From Phytohabitans sp036906915 (GTDB lineage Bacteria; Actinomycetota; Actinomycetes; Mycobacteriales; Micromonosporaceae), in NCBI RefSeq assembly GCF_036906915.1, contig NZ_JBAKHX010000027.1:26786-90785 (forward strand): a stretch of DNA of 64,000 bases, given 5' to 3'. Each line of letters opens with the position of its first letter. Position 1 is the first letter of the stretch. Under the pieces are notes generated by a model. That model ran no database searches. It worked only from the letters and a program-made list of their open reading frames with translations, and was not told the origin of the DNA. Below are positions 15,927 through 26,647 of this stretch, in pieces. A program made the translations under genes and the position numbers.

Positions 15927-17444
15927 ATGCACGTGTCCGATCGACAACATGTTCACGACCCTGACGGCACACGATCGACGGCGCCGGAGCTTTTCGGCGC
16001 CCGGCTGGCCGCCCTGCGCATGGGGCGCGGCTGGTCACAACTGCGCCTCGCCGAGCAGCTCTGCGCGGCGGCTGGCGTGCCCACTGTCAGCCGACACGAG
16101 ATCTCGCGCTGGGAGCGCGGTGAGCGGGTGCCGGGTGAGTTCTGGCTGGGCTGGCTCGCCGTGGTGCTCGACACGCCACATCCCGAGCTGGTCGCGGCCG
16201 CGGCGCTGGCACGCCGCGGGCCGGCGCGGCGTGCCACCCGCGGCTCCAGCGCCAGCGGGCAGGCCGAGCTACTGCGGCTGGCCCGCGCCTGGCTGGTCGA
16301 CCCGGCCCGGTGGCCCGGGCCCGCCGACCGGTGGCCGGCCACCGACCCGCACGGGCCCGCCGCACGCCTCGCCGCCGTGGCCGCAGGTCTGGCCCGCGGG
16401 CTCGCGGCTACCGGAGCGCCCGCCAGAGGGCCCGCGGAAACGCCGATCGAAGCACCGACCGAAACGGCCACCAGCACCGAACCCGGCGTCGGAGCGCCCT
16501 CACGGTGCGGCACGGCCGACGACCTAGGCGCCGCCGTGGCCGAGCTGCGCCGCCTCGACGACCTCGTCGGGGGCGCCGACCTCGCCGGCCCGGCCGGCCG
16601 CCGGCTCGACGGCGCGCTCGCCGCCACGGTCGAGCCGGGCACCGCTCCGGCGGCCCGGCGTGGGCTGCTCGCGCTGGTCGCCGAGGCGGCACAGCTCACC
16701 GGCTGGGTCGCCGCCGACGCGGGCGACGCCGCTGGTGCCCTGTCGGCATACCGGATCGCGCTCGTCGCCGCCGGTGCGGCGGGTGACCGCCCGCTCGCGG
16801 CGCACGTGCTCGGCTCCGCGAGCCACCTGCTCGCGGCGGAGGGTGAGTCCGGTGACGCGCTGCTCCTGGCGCGCACGGCGCTGGCCGGTGCCCGGCGCGG
16901 CGCGTCCGCGACGCTGCGGGCGCTCCTGCTGCACCGGTTGGCCATCGCCGCCGCCGGCTGTGGCGAGCGACGCCTGGCGCACGCCGCGCTCGCGGCGGCC
17001 GAGACCGCCGCCTTGCGGCGTGATCCCCGCCACGACCCGCCCTGGCTGTACTGGCTCGGCGACGCCGAGCTGTCCGCGCTGGCGGGCCGTTGCCTGGCGG
17101 CACTTGGCCGTCCGCTGCGGGCCGAGCCGCTGCTCACGACCGCGCTCACCAACGCCACCGGTCCGCGGTCGGCCGCCGTCTACGGCGCCTGGCTGGCGCG
17201 GGCCTGTCTCGACCTCGGCGAGGTCGAGCGCGCGTGCGAGGTAGCGGGCGGGGCGCTCCTCGACGCCGTACGGTCCGGCTCGGCGCGGGCCACGGCAGAG
17301 ATCGATCGGATACGGGTGCCGCTGGCCGCGCACCGCCACGTTCCCGAGGCGCGCGAATACACCGAGTTGGTGGCCGCGTGCCGCCCGTATCTGGCTAGGG
17401 CCGTGATCGGCACCACGCTCGCGGGTAAGGAGGTGAACGTCTAG
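15927..17444 (+). CDS. XRE-family regulator with TPR-like C-terminus
   Basis: About 505 aa. An N-terminal helix-turn-helix (residues about 24-80: RLAALRMGRGWSQLRLAEQLC, TVSRHEISRWERGERVP) is followed by an Ala-rich helical region with TPR-like repeats (ALSAYRIALVAAG, LAARAAL-type helices) to the end. This architecture is common in actinomycetes, where the helical part senses a peptide or small ligand; none is known here. ATG at 15927 is taken as start; GTG at 15933 is also possible. It precedes the polyprenyl synthase by 9 bp on the same strand, so they may be co-transcribed. Confidence 0.78.
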   Translation: MHVSDRQHVHDPDGTRSTAPELFGARLAALRMGRGWSQLRLAEQLCAAAGVPTVSRHEISRWERGERVPGEFWLGWLAVVLDTPHPELVAAAALARRGPARRATRGSSASGQAELLRLARAWLVDPARWPGPADRWPATDPHGPAARLAAVAAGLARGLAATGAPARGPAETPIEAPTETATSTEPGVGAPSRCGTADDLGAAVAELRRLDDLVGGADLAGPAGRRLDGALAATVEPGTAPAARRGLLALVAEAAQLTGWVAADAGDAAGALSAYRIALVAAGAAGDRPLAAHVLGSASHLLAAEGESGDALLLARTALAGARRGASATLRALLLHRLAIAAAGCGERRLAHAALAAAETAALRRDPRHDPPWLYWLGDAELSALAGRCLAALGRPLRAEPLLTTALTNATGPRSAAVYGAWLARACLDLGEVERACEVAGGALLDAVRSGSARATAEIDRIRVPLAAHRHVPEAREYTELVAACRPYLARAVIGTTLAGKEVNV

Positions 17445-17453
17445 CGTCATCGT

Positions 17454-18539
17454 GTGCGGGGAAACCAAAACTCAGCGACGGCCGCCGACCTGGCCGGCGT
17501 GCGGTCCCGCGTTGACAAGGCACTCGCGGTGTTCCTTACGCGGCGACGGGAGTGGATGGTCGCCGTCGACGACGCGCTGCTGCCCGTCGCCGACGCCCTC
17601 GACGATTTCGTGCTGGGCGGCGGCAAGCGCCTGCGCCCGGCCTTCGCGTACTGGGGGTATCGCGGGGCCGGGGGCATCGACTCCGACCAGGTCGTCGCCA
17701 CCGTGGCCGCCCTGGAGCTCGTCCAAGCCAGTGCCCTGATCCACGACGACCTGATGGACCGGTCCGACACCCGGCGCGGTGAGCCGGCGGCACATCGGCG
17801 GTTCGCCGCGCGGCACCGGGAAGCGGGCTGGCGGGGCGACCCCGACAGCTTCGGCGACTCGGCCGCCATCCTGCTCGGCGACCTGTGCCTGGTGTGGTCC
17901 GACGAGCTGCTCCAGACCGGTGGGCTGCCCCCGGAGACGCTCGCGCGGGCCCGGCCGGTCTTCGACGAGATGCGCACGGAGGTCACCGTCGGGCAGTACC
18001 TCGACGTGCTGACCCAGGCGACCGGAGACACGTCGTTCGAGCGGGCGAGCAAGGTGGCGCGGCTGAAGGCGGCCAAGTACACGGTCGAGCGGCCGCTGCT
18101 GCTCGGCGCCGCCATCGCCGACGCGCCATCACCGATCCTGGCCGGCTATTCGGCGTACGGGCTGGCGATCGGCGAGGCGTTCCAGCTCCGCGACGACCTG
18201 CTGGGCGTGTTCGGCGACCCGGCGGTCACCGGCAAGCCAGCCGGCGACGACCTGCGCGAGGGCAAGCGCACGTACTTGATCGCGGCGGCCTTCGACACCG
18301 CCGGCCCGCACGAACGGACGGTGCTGGCCACGCGGCTCGGTGATCCCACGCTCGACACCGCCGGCGTGGCCGAGCTGCGCGAGATCATCACGGGGTGCGG
18401 GGCGCTCGACCGCACCGAGCGCCGCATCGCCGAGCTGACCGCCGAGGCCCTCGAAGCTTTGTCGTCGACCCCTGTGACCCCCGAAGCCCACGAAGCCCTG
18501 CTCGCCCTGGCGGCCGCGGCCACAGCCCGCACGGTCTAG
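17454..18539 (+). CDS. Polyprenyl (geranylgeranyl-type) diphosphate synthase
   Basis: A 361-aa trans-prenyltransferase. The first Asp-rich motif is HDDLMDRSDTRRG at about residues 97-109, preceded by GGGKRLRP; the second is QLRDDLLGVFGD at about 246-257. It makes C15-C20+ diphosphates, here probably the C20 precursor of the carotenoid. It occupies the slot of mycobacterial idsA2 (Rv2173), between metF and the Rv2175c-type gene. It starts with GTG. The 3' end overlaps convergent crtYd by 4 bp. No phytoene synthase lies in the window. Confidence 0.92.
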   Translation: MRGNQNSATAADLAGVRSRVDKALAVFLTRRREWMVAVDDALLPVADALDDFVLGGGKRLRPAFAYWGYRGAGGIDSDQVVATVAALELVQASALIHDDLMDRSDTRRGEPAAHRRFAARHREAGWRGDPDSFGDSAAILLGDLCLVWSDELLQTGGLPPETLARARPVFDEMRTEVTVGQYLDVLTQATGDTSFERASKVARLKAAKYTVERPLLLGAAIADAPSPILAGYSAYGLAIGEAFQLRDDLLGVFGDPAVTGKPAGDDLREGKRTYLIAAAFDTAGPHERTVLATRLGDPTLDTAGVAELREIITGCGALDRTERRIAELTAEALEALSSTPVTPEAHEALLALAAAATARTV

Positions 18540-18823
18540 GGGCGGAGGCGGGTCCAGATCGACAGGGTCAGCAGCACCAGCGCGAACCCGAACAGCAGGT
18601 CCTCGACCGGCGCGTACGCGATCCGCAGCCCGATGATCGCGTCCGGGTCGTAGCGCACCACGCCCCGCCCGGTCAGGATCCCGTTCGACAGGAGCTGGAA
18701 GACCAGCACGATCGGGTAGGTCGCCCAGAAGACCAGCCGCCGCACGAGCCGGGTACGCAGCACGAACAGGTCGACGACCAGCGCACCGGCGACCCCGAGC
18801 AGCGCCGCCACCGTGTATGTCAC
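18536..18823 (-). CDS. crtYd: Lycopene cyclase domain protein, CrtYd type
   Basis: A 95-aa protein with three membrane segments, the second half of the heterodimeric actinobacterial lycopene beta-cyclase. The conserved IAYAPVEDLLFGF motif with its PxE(E/D) pattern is near residues 71-83. It starts with GTG at 18823, overlapping the crtYc stop by 4 bp (GTGA). With CrtYc it cyclises a psi end of lycopene to a beta ring. Confidence 0.87.
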   Translation of the reverse strand: MTYTVAALLGVAGALVVDLFVLRTRLVRRLVFWATYPIVLVFQLLSNGILTGRGVVRYDPDAIIGLRIAYAPVEDLLFGFALVLLTLSIWTRLRP

Positions 18824-19134
18824 TCCTCGCGCAGCACCTTCCGCACCGCCTCGAACCCGAGGACCGCGCATACCGGCACCACGACGAAGAACAGCAGCTC
18901 GTCGACGGGTAGTCCGCCGGGCAGGACCACCCCGGTGGTTTGCGCCGGGTCGAAGGTCCAGTGGCCGGCGGCGATCGCGGCCAGGTCCCACGCCACGAAG
19001 ATCACGACCACCGGCAGCAGCGTCAGCAGCAGGCGGCGCCACTGGCGCAGTACTCCCACCCGCAGCACCGGCTCCAACCACAGCGCGGCGCCCAGGCAGC
19101 CGGCGAGGACAGCCAGGTACGTCAGGTGGCGCAC
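18820..19134 (-). CDS. crtYc: Lycopene cyclase domain protein, CrtYc type
   Basis: A 104-aa partner of CrtYd, with three membrane helices. The motif LPVDELLFFVVVPVCAV at about residues 76-92 gives the PxDE pattern of this family, and WDLAAIAAGHWTFDP is also characteristic. It begins 2 bp after the stop of the Rv2175c-type gene and overlaps crtYd by 4 bp, so the three form one minus-strand operon. The pair probably forms the ring end of the pigment. Confidence 0.87.
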   Translation of the reverse strand: MRHLTYLAVLAGCLGAALWLEPVLRVGVLRQWRRLLLTLLPVVVIFVAWDLAAIAAGHWTFDPAQTTGVVLPGGLPVDELLFFVVVPVCAVLGFEAVRKVLREE

Positions 19135-19135
19135 G

Positions 19136-19480
19136 TCAGAATCCGAGCGCCTGCGCGCGCCGTTTCACCTCTGTGGCGCGACCGGTACCGAGCGCCTCGG
19201 CCGGTACGCCCGGAAGCGTGTCATCGGCTTCATACAGCCACCGCAGCGCCTCTTCGTCGTTGTACCCAGCGTCGCGCAGCAACGTGAGGACGCCGGGGAG
19301 GTGCTTGAGCACGGTGTGGTTGGCCACCAGCTCAGCGGGCACTCGCAGCACGCCGTCGCGACGTATCGCGAGCATCGCGTGATCCCGGACCATCTGGTTG
19401 ACCTTGCTGATCGTCAGGTCGAGGCGCTCGGCGACCTCGGGCAGGGTCAGCCAGTCCGATGGCGGCAAGGGTTCGCTCAC
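19136..19480 (-). CDS. Rv2175c-family DNA-binding protein
   Basis: A 114-aa protein with a MerR/excisionase-like winged helix (WLTLPEVAERLDLTISKVNQMVRDH) and a C-terminal domain (LPGVLTLLRDAGYNDEEALRWLY) matching mycobacterial Rv2175c. In M. tuberculosis Rv2175c is phosphorylated by PknL, which lowers its DNA binding. Here a PASTA kinase gene lies 0.7 kb away, keeping the pairing. It leads the crtYc-crtYd operon, suggesting it might regulate the cyclase genes, which is inference. Confidence 0.9.
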   Translation of the reverse strand: MSEPLPPSDWLTLPEVAERLDLTISKVNQMVRDHAMLAIRRDGVLRVPAELVANHTVLKHLPGVLTLLRDAGYNDEEALRWLYEADDTLPGVPAEALGTGRATEVKRRAQALGF

Positions 19481-19555
19481 CCGCTCACCCTGCCACGCCG
19501 GGTGAGGCCGGCACCAGCACCCCTCACCGGGTGCGCCGTTACGACAGGAGAGACC

Positions 19556-20152
19556 GTGAGGAGAGTTGGCCGCGAGGTGGCGGGCGCGTGGCGTTCGCTG
19601 CAGTACGACATGGCGCGGCGGCCGGAGCCGACGCCCGAGGACGTGACGACCGACGTGCTCTATCCCGAGTACGAGGCGAGCGAGCGCCCACGGCGCAAGC
19701 TGCTTGCCGCGACGACGTTCGGGGTGCTGTCACTGGCCGGCGCCGCGGGCACCTACTTCGCGGTCGTGACCGGGCTCGGGGCGCTGCCCGCCGAGGAGCC
19801 GGCCGGCCAGCCGAACGCTCTTCCGGCAGTCGCGCCGTCGATACCCGGGGCCACGCCGCAGCAGCCGGCGGCGGGCAACACGCCGTCGCCGACCGCACCG
19901 ACCGCGCAGGGCGGCACGACGACCAGCCCGCGCAAGCCGAGCCCTCGGCCGGTGAGGCCCGGACCGGGCGGTGTGGCACCGCCGGCACCCAGCCCAACGT
20001 GCGCCTGTGTGACCCCGCCGGTCCCACGGCCGACGTCGCCGCCGCCGGTCGTGAACACACCGGAACCGGCTCCCACGACGGCGGCCCCGGAGTCGCCGGC
20101 ACCTAGCCCCGACCCCACGACGGCACCAGCCGACCCACCCCCGGCTGGTTGA
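19556..20152 (+). CDS. Hypothetical single-pass membrane protein with Pro/Thr-rich tail
   Basis: A 198-aa protein: cytoplasmic N-terminus of about 55 residues (REVAGAWRSLQYDMARRPEP), one membrane segment (LLAATTFGVLSLAGAAGTYFAVVTG, about 56-80), then an extracellular tail of about 115 residues rich in Pro, Thr, Ala and Ser, with a CAC triplet. GTG at 19556 is preceded by GACAGGAGAG. It has no recognised domain. It lies between the Rv2175c-type gene and the kinase and could be a wall-spanning partner or kinase substrate. Confidence 0.6.
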   Translation: MRRVGREVAGAWRSLQYDMARRPEPTPEDVTTDVLYPEYEASERPRRKLLAATTFGVLSLAGAAGTYFAVVTGLGALPAEEPAGQPNALPAVAPSIPGATPQQPAAGNTPSPTAPTAQGGTTTSPRKPSPRPVRPGPGGVAPPAPSPTCACVTPPVPRPTSPPPVVNTPEPAPTTAAPESPAPSPDPTTAPADPPPAG

Positions 20153-20217
20153 CACAACCTGCCACTGGACGCAGCCGGCTGACACAAACGGCCGGCGGAC
20201 ACATAGACTGCCTGCCG

Positions 20218-22152
20218 ATGGAGATACAGGTCGCCGACACCCTCTTGGGCACACTAGTCGACGGGCGCTACCGCATCCGCGGTCGCGTGGCCCGGGGCGG
20301 CATGGCGACCGTGTACATGGGTGTCGACGAGCGCCTGGAGCGCACCGTCGCCCTCAAGATCATAAACCCGGCCCAGGTGCGTGAGGCCCGGTTCGTCGAG
20401 CGCTTCACCGACGAGGCCAAGACCATCGCCCGCCTCACTCACCCGAACGTGGTGGCGGTCTACGACCAGGGCACCCACGGCGGCCTGCCTTATCTGGTGA
20501 TGGAGTACGTGCGCGGCCGCACGCTGCGCGACGTGCTCGCCGAGCGCGGCCGGCTCAACCCGGGCGAGGCGCTCGCGATCATGGAGCAGATGCTCTCGGC
20601 GATCGCGGCGGCCCACCGGGCGGGCCTGGTGCACCGCGACGTCAAGCCGGAAAACGTGCTGGTCGCCGAGGCGCCGAGCGGCGGCGCCAGCAACCTGATC
20701 GACAGCGTGGTCAAGGTCGCCGACTTCGGCCTGGCCAGGGCGGTCGAGGCGAGCGCCGACGACGAAACCGGCCACCTGATGGCCACCGTGGCGTACGTGG
20801 CACCGGAGCTGGTCACCAACGGTCACGCCGACGCGCGCACCGACGTGTACTCGGCCGGGATCGTGCTCTTCGAGATGCTGACCGGGCGCGTGCCGTACGA
20901 CGGCGACCAGCCGGTGCAGGTGGCCTGGCAGCATGTCGACCGCGACGTGCCACCGCCGTCCGCGCTGGTCCCCGGCCTGCCGGTCGTGCTCGACGACCTG
21001 GTGGCCCGGGCCACCCGCCGCGATCCGGGCGCCCGCCCGACCGACGCCGGTGCCCTGCTCGCCGAGGTGCAGCAGGTGCGCGACGACCTCGGCACCTCGT
21101 CGAACGCAAGCACCGCGATCCTGCGCCAGGTGTCCGCACCCACCCAGGTGATCTCGTCGGTGGTCGCGGAGCGCCCGCCGTGGACGCGCCTTCCGGAGCA
21201 GAAGCCCGGACGGCGCCGCGCGGAGACGCCGCAGGGCTTCGGCGCGAAGGCGCGGGCGCTTCGCGACCAGCTCATGGCGCAGCGCCGCGGCCGCACGGCG
21301 GTCACGGCCGCCATCGTCGTGCTCGGCCTGCTGGCCGTGCTGGGCGGCTGGTGGTTCGGCATGGGCCGATACACGGTGGCGCCGCAGCTCACCGGCATGG
21401 CGAAGGCCGAGGCGGACGCTCAGGCGGTCAAGGGTGGCTTCACGATCAAATACGCCGACGGCCGGTACGACGAGCAGGTCGCCAAGGACATGGTGATCTC
21501 GCAGGACCCGCCGGCCGCCGCCCGGATCGTCAAGGGCGGCACGATCACGTTGGTGCTCTCGCTCGGCCCGGAGCGCTACAAGGTGCCCGACGTGGTGGGC
21601 ACCGACATCAACCAGGCGAAGGTCGACCTGGAGCAGGCGAAGCTGGTCGTCAAAGAGGGCCCGAAGAAGTTCAACGACACGCTGCCCGAGGGCATCGTGA
21701 TCGCGGTCGACCCGAAACCTGGCACCGATGTCAAGCCGGGCGCCACGGTCACGGTGACGGTGAGCAAGGGCAAGGCGCCGATCACCGTGCCGAACGTGAT
21801 CGGTAAGAACATCAACGAGGCCCGCACCATGCTCCAGCAGCTCGGCCTCACGGTGGTCGAGCAGTACAAGGACTCGGAGCGCGCCAAAGACGAGGTGATC
21901 GGGCAGAGCCCGAGCGACGGTGCGGGCGTCGAGCGCAACGCCGAGATCAAGCTCGAGGTCAGCAAGGGCCCGCCCGCGATCATCGTGCCGCGCGTGGTCG
22001 ACCTGCCGTGCGCGCAGGCCCAGCAGGTGCTCCAGCAGCAGCAGCTCGCGTCGCGGGTGGAAGGCAACCCGAACGGCATCGTCCGGTTCCAGAACCCGGG
22101 TGAAAACAACCAGGTCGCGCCCGGCACCGAAGTCGTACTGGGATGTTTCTGA
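20218..22152 (+). CDS. Ser/Thr protein kinase with four PASTA repeats, at the pknL locus
   Basis: A 644-aa membrane kinase. The kinase domain (about 17-285) has a Gly loop GRVARGGMATVYMG, Lys47, HRD at 139-141 with DVKPEN, DFG at 169-171 and APE near 196. A membrane helix is at about 361-381. Four PASTA repeats follow (from about 384, 449, 515 and 583), ending at a C-terminal Cys. PASTA repeats bind peptidoglycan fragments. The neighbourhood matches mycobacterial PknL, but PknL has no PASTA repeats, so the ectodomain was gained or lost between lineages. The stop overlaps the next gene by 10 bp. Confidence 0.93.
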   Translation: MEIQVADTLLGTLVDGRYRIRGRVARGGMATVYMGVDERLERTVALKIINPAQVREARFVERFTDEAKTIARLTHPNVVAVYDQGTHGGLPYLVMEYVRGRTLRDVLAERGRLNPGEALAIMEQMLSAIAAAHRAGLVHRDVKPENVLVAEAPSGGASNLIDSVVKVADFGLARAVEASADDETGHLMATVAYVAPELVTNGHADARTDVYSAGIVLFEMLTGRVPYDGDQPVQVAWQHVDRDVPPPSALVPGLPVVLDDLVARATRRDPGARPTDAGALLAEVQQVRDDLGTSSNASTAILRQVSAPTQVISSVVAERPPWTRLPEQKPGRRRAETPQGFGAKARALRDQLMAQRRGRTAVTAAIVVLGLLAVLGGWWFGMGRYTVAPQLTGMAKAEADAQAVKGGFTIKYADGRYDEQVAKDMVISQDPPAAARIVKGGTITLVLSLGPERYKVPDVVGTDINQAKVDLEQAKLVVKEGPKKFNDTLPEGIVIAVDPKPGTDVKPGATVTVTVSKGKAPITVPNVIGKNINEARTMLQQLGLTVVEQYKDSERAKDEVIGQSPSDGAGVERNAEIKLEVSKGPPAIIVPRVVDLPCAQAQQVLQQQQLASRVEGNPNGIVRFQNPGENNQVAPGTEVVLGCF

Positions 22153-22997
22153 GACGCGTCGGCTCGCACACTCCAACGGCTGGCGGTCTGGCAAGGGCGG
22201 CACTGCCGTACGTCGACGGCGCCGGCTCGGAGGTCGCGCAGATCTACGTGTCGAACCCGCGCGGCTGGGCGCTGTCTCCCGGCGACCCGGCGCAGGACGA
22301 GGCGTTCATCGCCGGCTGCGCCGAGCGTGACGTGCCCGTCTACATCCACGCGTCGCTGCTGGTCAACCTCGGCTCGCCGACCCCGGCGACGGTCGAGAGG
22401 TCGGCGGCGACGCTGGCGCACGCCCTGGACCGGGGCGCGGTGCTGGGCGCGGCGGGAGTCGTGTTCCACGCCGGCAGCGCGGTGAACGAGGGGCACGCGG
22501 CGGCCGCGCTGCGCCAGGTGCGCGAGGCGCTGCTGCCGCTGCTGGACAAGGCGGCCGCCAGCAGCGGCCCGAAGCTGCTCGTGGAACCCAGCGCGGGCGG
22601 CGGCCGCTCGCTCGCCGCACGGGTCGAGCACCTGACGCCGTACCTGGAAGCGGTCGACTGGCACCCGTGGATCGGCGTGTGCCTGGACACCTGCCACGCC
22701 TGGGCCGCCGGCCACGACCTCGCCACACCGGGCGGGATGTCGGCGACGCTGGAGGCGCTGGTGACCGCCGTCGGCCCGGACCGGCTCGGGCTCGTACACG
22801 CCAACGACTCCCGTGACGCCTGCGGCTCGACCCGCGACCGGCACGAGACGATCGGCAAGGGCATGATCGGCGAGGCCGCGTTTGCCGAGCTCATGACGCA
22901 TCCGGCCACTGATGGCGTGCCGGTCGTGGTGGAAACGCCCACCGAGGGTTTTGTCGGGCACGATGCCGACATCACACTCCTGAAGCGCTTGCGCTGA
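22143..22997 (+). CDS. nfo: Deoxyribonuclease IV (AP endonuclease, Nfo family)
   Basis: A 284-aa TIM-barrel, zinc-dependent AP endonuclease for base-excision repair. Metal-ligand motifs are visible: GVVFHAGS, KLLVEPSAGGG, GVCLDTCHAWAAGHD, LVHANDSRDACGSTRDRHETIGKG, VVVETPTE. Start ATG at 22143 lies inside the kinase gene, giving a 10-bp overlap and likely translational coupling. Confidence 0.94.
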   Translation: MFLRRVGSHTPTAGGLARAALPYVDGAGSEVAQIYVSNPRGWALSPGDPAQDEAFIAGCAERDVPVYIHASLLVNLGSPTPATVERSAATLAHALDRGAVLGAAGVVFHAGSAVNEGHAAAALRQVREALLPLLDKAAASSGPKLLVEPSAGGGRSLAARVEHLTPYLEAVDWHPWIGVCLDTCHAWAAGHDLATPGGMSATLEALVTAVGPDRLGLVHANDSRDACGSTRDRHETIGKGMIGEAAFAELMTHPATDGVPVVVETPTEGFVGHDADITLLKRLR

Positions 22998-23014
22998 CCC
23001 GACTCTTTAGGGCA

Positions 23015-23047
23015 CCCTTACTCAGGCCAGGCTAACCACAGTAAGGG
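23015..23047. promoter_or_regulatory. IdeR/DmdR-type iron box within an inverted repeat
   Basis: The 19-mer at 23022-23040 (TCAGGCCAGGCTAACCACA) matches the IdeR consensus TTAGGTTAGGCTAACCTAA at 14 positions. Flanking 7-bp arms CCCTTAC (23015-23021) and GTAAGGG (23041-23047) make the whole site palindromic. It ends 8 bp before the bfd ATG, where a repressor would block transcription when iron is plentiful. Confidence 0.72.
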
Positions 23048-23054
23048 TTTCCTC

Positions 23055-23246
23055 ATGTACGTCTGCATCTGCGCCCGGGTTCGCGAGGGCGAAGTTCGCG
23101 CCGCGATCCGCTGCGGCGCGCGTAACGAGGAGTCCGTCGGAGACGCGTGCGGCGCCGGCACCGGCTGTGGCACCTGCCTGGACCGCATCTGTGACCTGAT
23201 CGACGAGGAGAGCACCGCCGACACGCTGCTGCCAATGGCTGCCTGA
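23055..23246 (+). CDS. bfd: Bacterioferritin-associated ferredoxin
   Basis: A 63-aa [2Fe-2S] BFD-like protein with the ligands CIC at residues 4-6 and GCGTC (second Cys pair) near residues 36-40. Bfd donates electrons to bacterioferritin to release stored iron. An IdeR-type box immediately upstream implies expression under iron limitation, and bacterioferritin is the next gene. The two are separated by a hairpin, which suggests independent control. Confidence 0.92.
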   Translation: MYVCICARVREGEVRAAIRCGARNEESVGDACGAGTGCGTCLDRICDLIDEESTADTLLPMAA

Positions 23247-23266
23247 CTAGCTCAGGGCGTAGGCTC

Positions 23267-23292
23267 ACCCCCACACGAACTCATGTGGGGGT
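23267..23292. terminator. Hairpin between bfd and bfr
   Basis: Perfect 9-bp arms ACCCCCACA (23267-23275) and TGTGGGGGT (23284-23292) with an 8-nt loop, 21 bp after the bfd stop and 7 bp before the bfr start. There is no T-run. It may end bfd transcripts or shelter the bfr start. TAGGCTCACC just upstream resembles half of an IdeR box. Confidence 0.5.
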
Positions 23293-23299
23293 CTTCGGC

Positions 23300-23782
23300 A
23301 TGCAAGGCGACGCTCGCGTCATCGAATTTCTGAACGAGCAGCTCACGGCTGAGCTGACCGCGATCAACCAGTACTTCCTGCACGCCAAGATGCAGGAAAA
23401 CTGGGGCTACACCAAGCTCGCGAAGCACACCAAGCACGAGTCGATCGACGAGATGCGCCACGCCGAGGTCCTGACCGACCGAATCCTCTTCCTCGAAGGC
23501 CTGCCGAATTACCAGAAGCTGTTCGCTCTGCGCATCGGCGAGACCGTCAAAGAGCAGTTCGAGTGCGACATGAAGATCGAAGTGGAGGCGGTCGACCGCC
23601 TCCGCCGCGGCATCGAGTACATGCGCTCGATCGGCGACGTGACGTCGGCCCGGATCTTCGAAGACATCCTCGCCGACGAGGAGCACCACGTCGACTACCT
23701 GGAGACCCAGCTCGGCCTGATCGAAAAGCTCGGCGAGGCCCTGTACCTCCAGAACGTCACGGAGCACCCCGAGGCGGGGTAG
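23300..23782 (+). CDS. bfr: Bacterioferritin
   Basis: A 160-aa ferritin-like four-helix protein, the usual length. Ferroxidase ligands are visible: E18 region (NEQLTAELTAINQYFLH), ESIDEMRHAEVLTDRI with ExxH, and DEEHHVDYLE with E/ExxH. The haem-ligand Met lies in the KMQENWG or DEMRHAE segment. It stores iron in haem-bridged 24-mers. ATG at 23300 is chosen over the GTG at 23285, which falls inside the hairpin arm. Confidence 0.95.
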   Translation: MQGDARVIEFLNEQLTAELTAINQYFLHAKMQENWGYTKLAKHTKHESIDEMRHAEVLTDRILFLEGLPNYQKLFALRIGETVKEQFECDMKIEVEAVDRLRRGIEYMRSIGDVTSARIFEDILADEEHHVDYLETQLGLIEKLGEALYLQNVTEHPEAG

Positions 23783-23800
23783 CCGCTGTAGATTCGCGGC

Positions 23801-24206
23801 ATGGGTGGCGTCGAGGTGCACCCGGTCGACGCCGGCCGGTGGGCTGACCTGGTCGAACTCTTCGGTCCATCCGGCGCGTACTCCGCCGCCGTGGCGCCGC
23901 GGACGGCGTACCCGAGAATCCTGCGCTCCCCCGCGCTGAAGCCGGACGATCCGGCCGACCACGCGGTCTGGTCCGTGCCGTGCTTCTTCATCCGCCGCGA
24001 CCGGCGCCGCGCCGGCGTCGCCGGCGCGCTGCTCGCGGCGGCCGTCGCGCACGCCCGCGCCCAGGGCGCCACCGCTCTGGAGGGCTACCCCGTCGACACG
24101 GCCTCGAAGATGCCGCCGCCGGCGGACCTCTATACCGGCACGATCCCGCTCTTCACCCGGGCGGGCTTCAAGCAGCACCGCCGCCCGAAAACCGGGCGGC
24201 GCGTCG

Positions 24207-24232
<26 letters not shown>
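23801..24232 (+). CDS. GNAT N-acetyltransferase, apparently shortened
   Basis: A 143-aa GNAT. The acetyl-CoA motif region SVPCFFIRRDRRRAGVAGALLAAAV and the EGYPVDTASK and LFTRAGFKQHRR segments are intact. Between residues 28 and 30 (FGPSGAYS then AAVAPRTAYPRI) the protein lacks about 35-45 residues that related proteins carry, as I recall them (a CxC/W-rich stretch and the strand ending GWVAVAPR). The frame is kept, so an internal in-frame deletion is likely and activity is doubtful. Its 3' end overlaps the convergent aldolase by 26 bp. Confidence 0.7.
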
Positions 24233-26626
<2,394 letters not shown>

Positions 26627-26647
26627 TTAGGTCCCCCGCGCCCCCGG

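Noticed and set aside
20149..20209. Promoter-like TTGACA and TAGACT before the PASTA kinase
   Set aside because: The spacing between these elements (and the alternative CTGACA at 20179) is outside the usual range, so I do not call a promoter.
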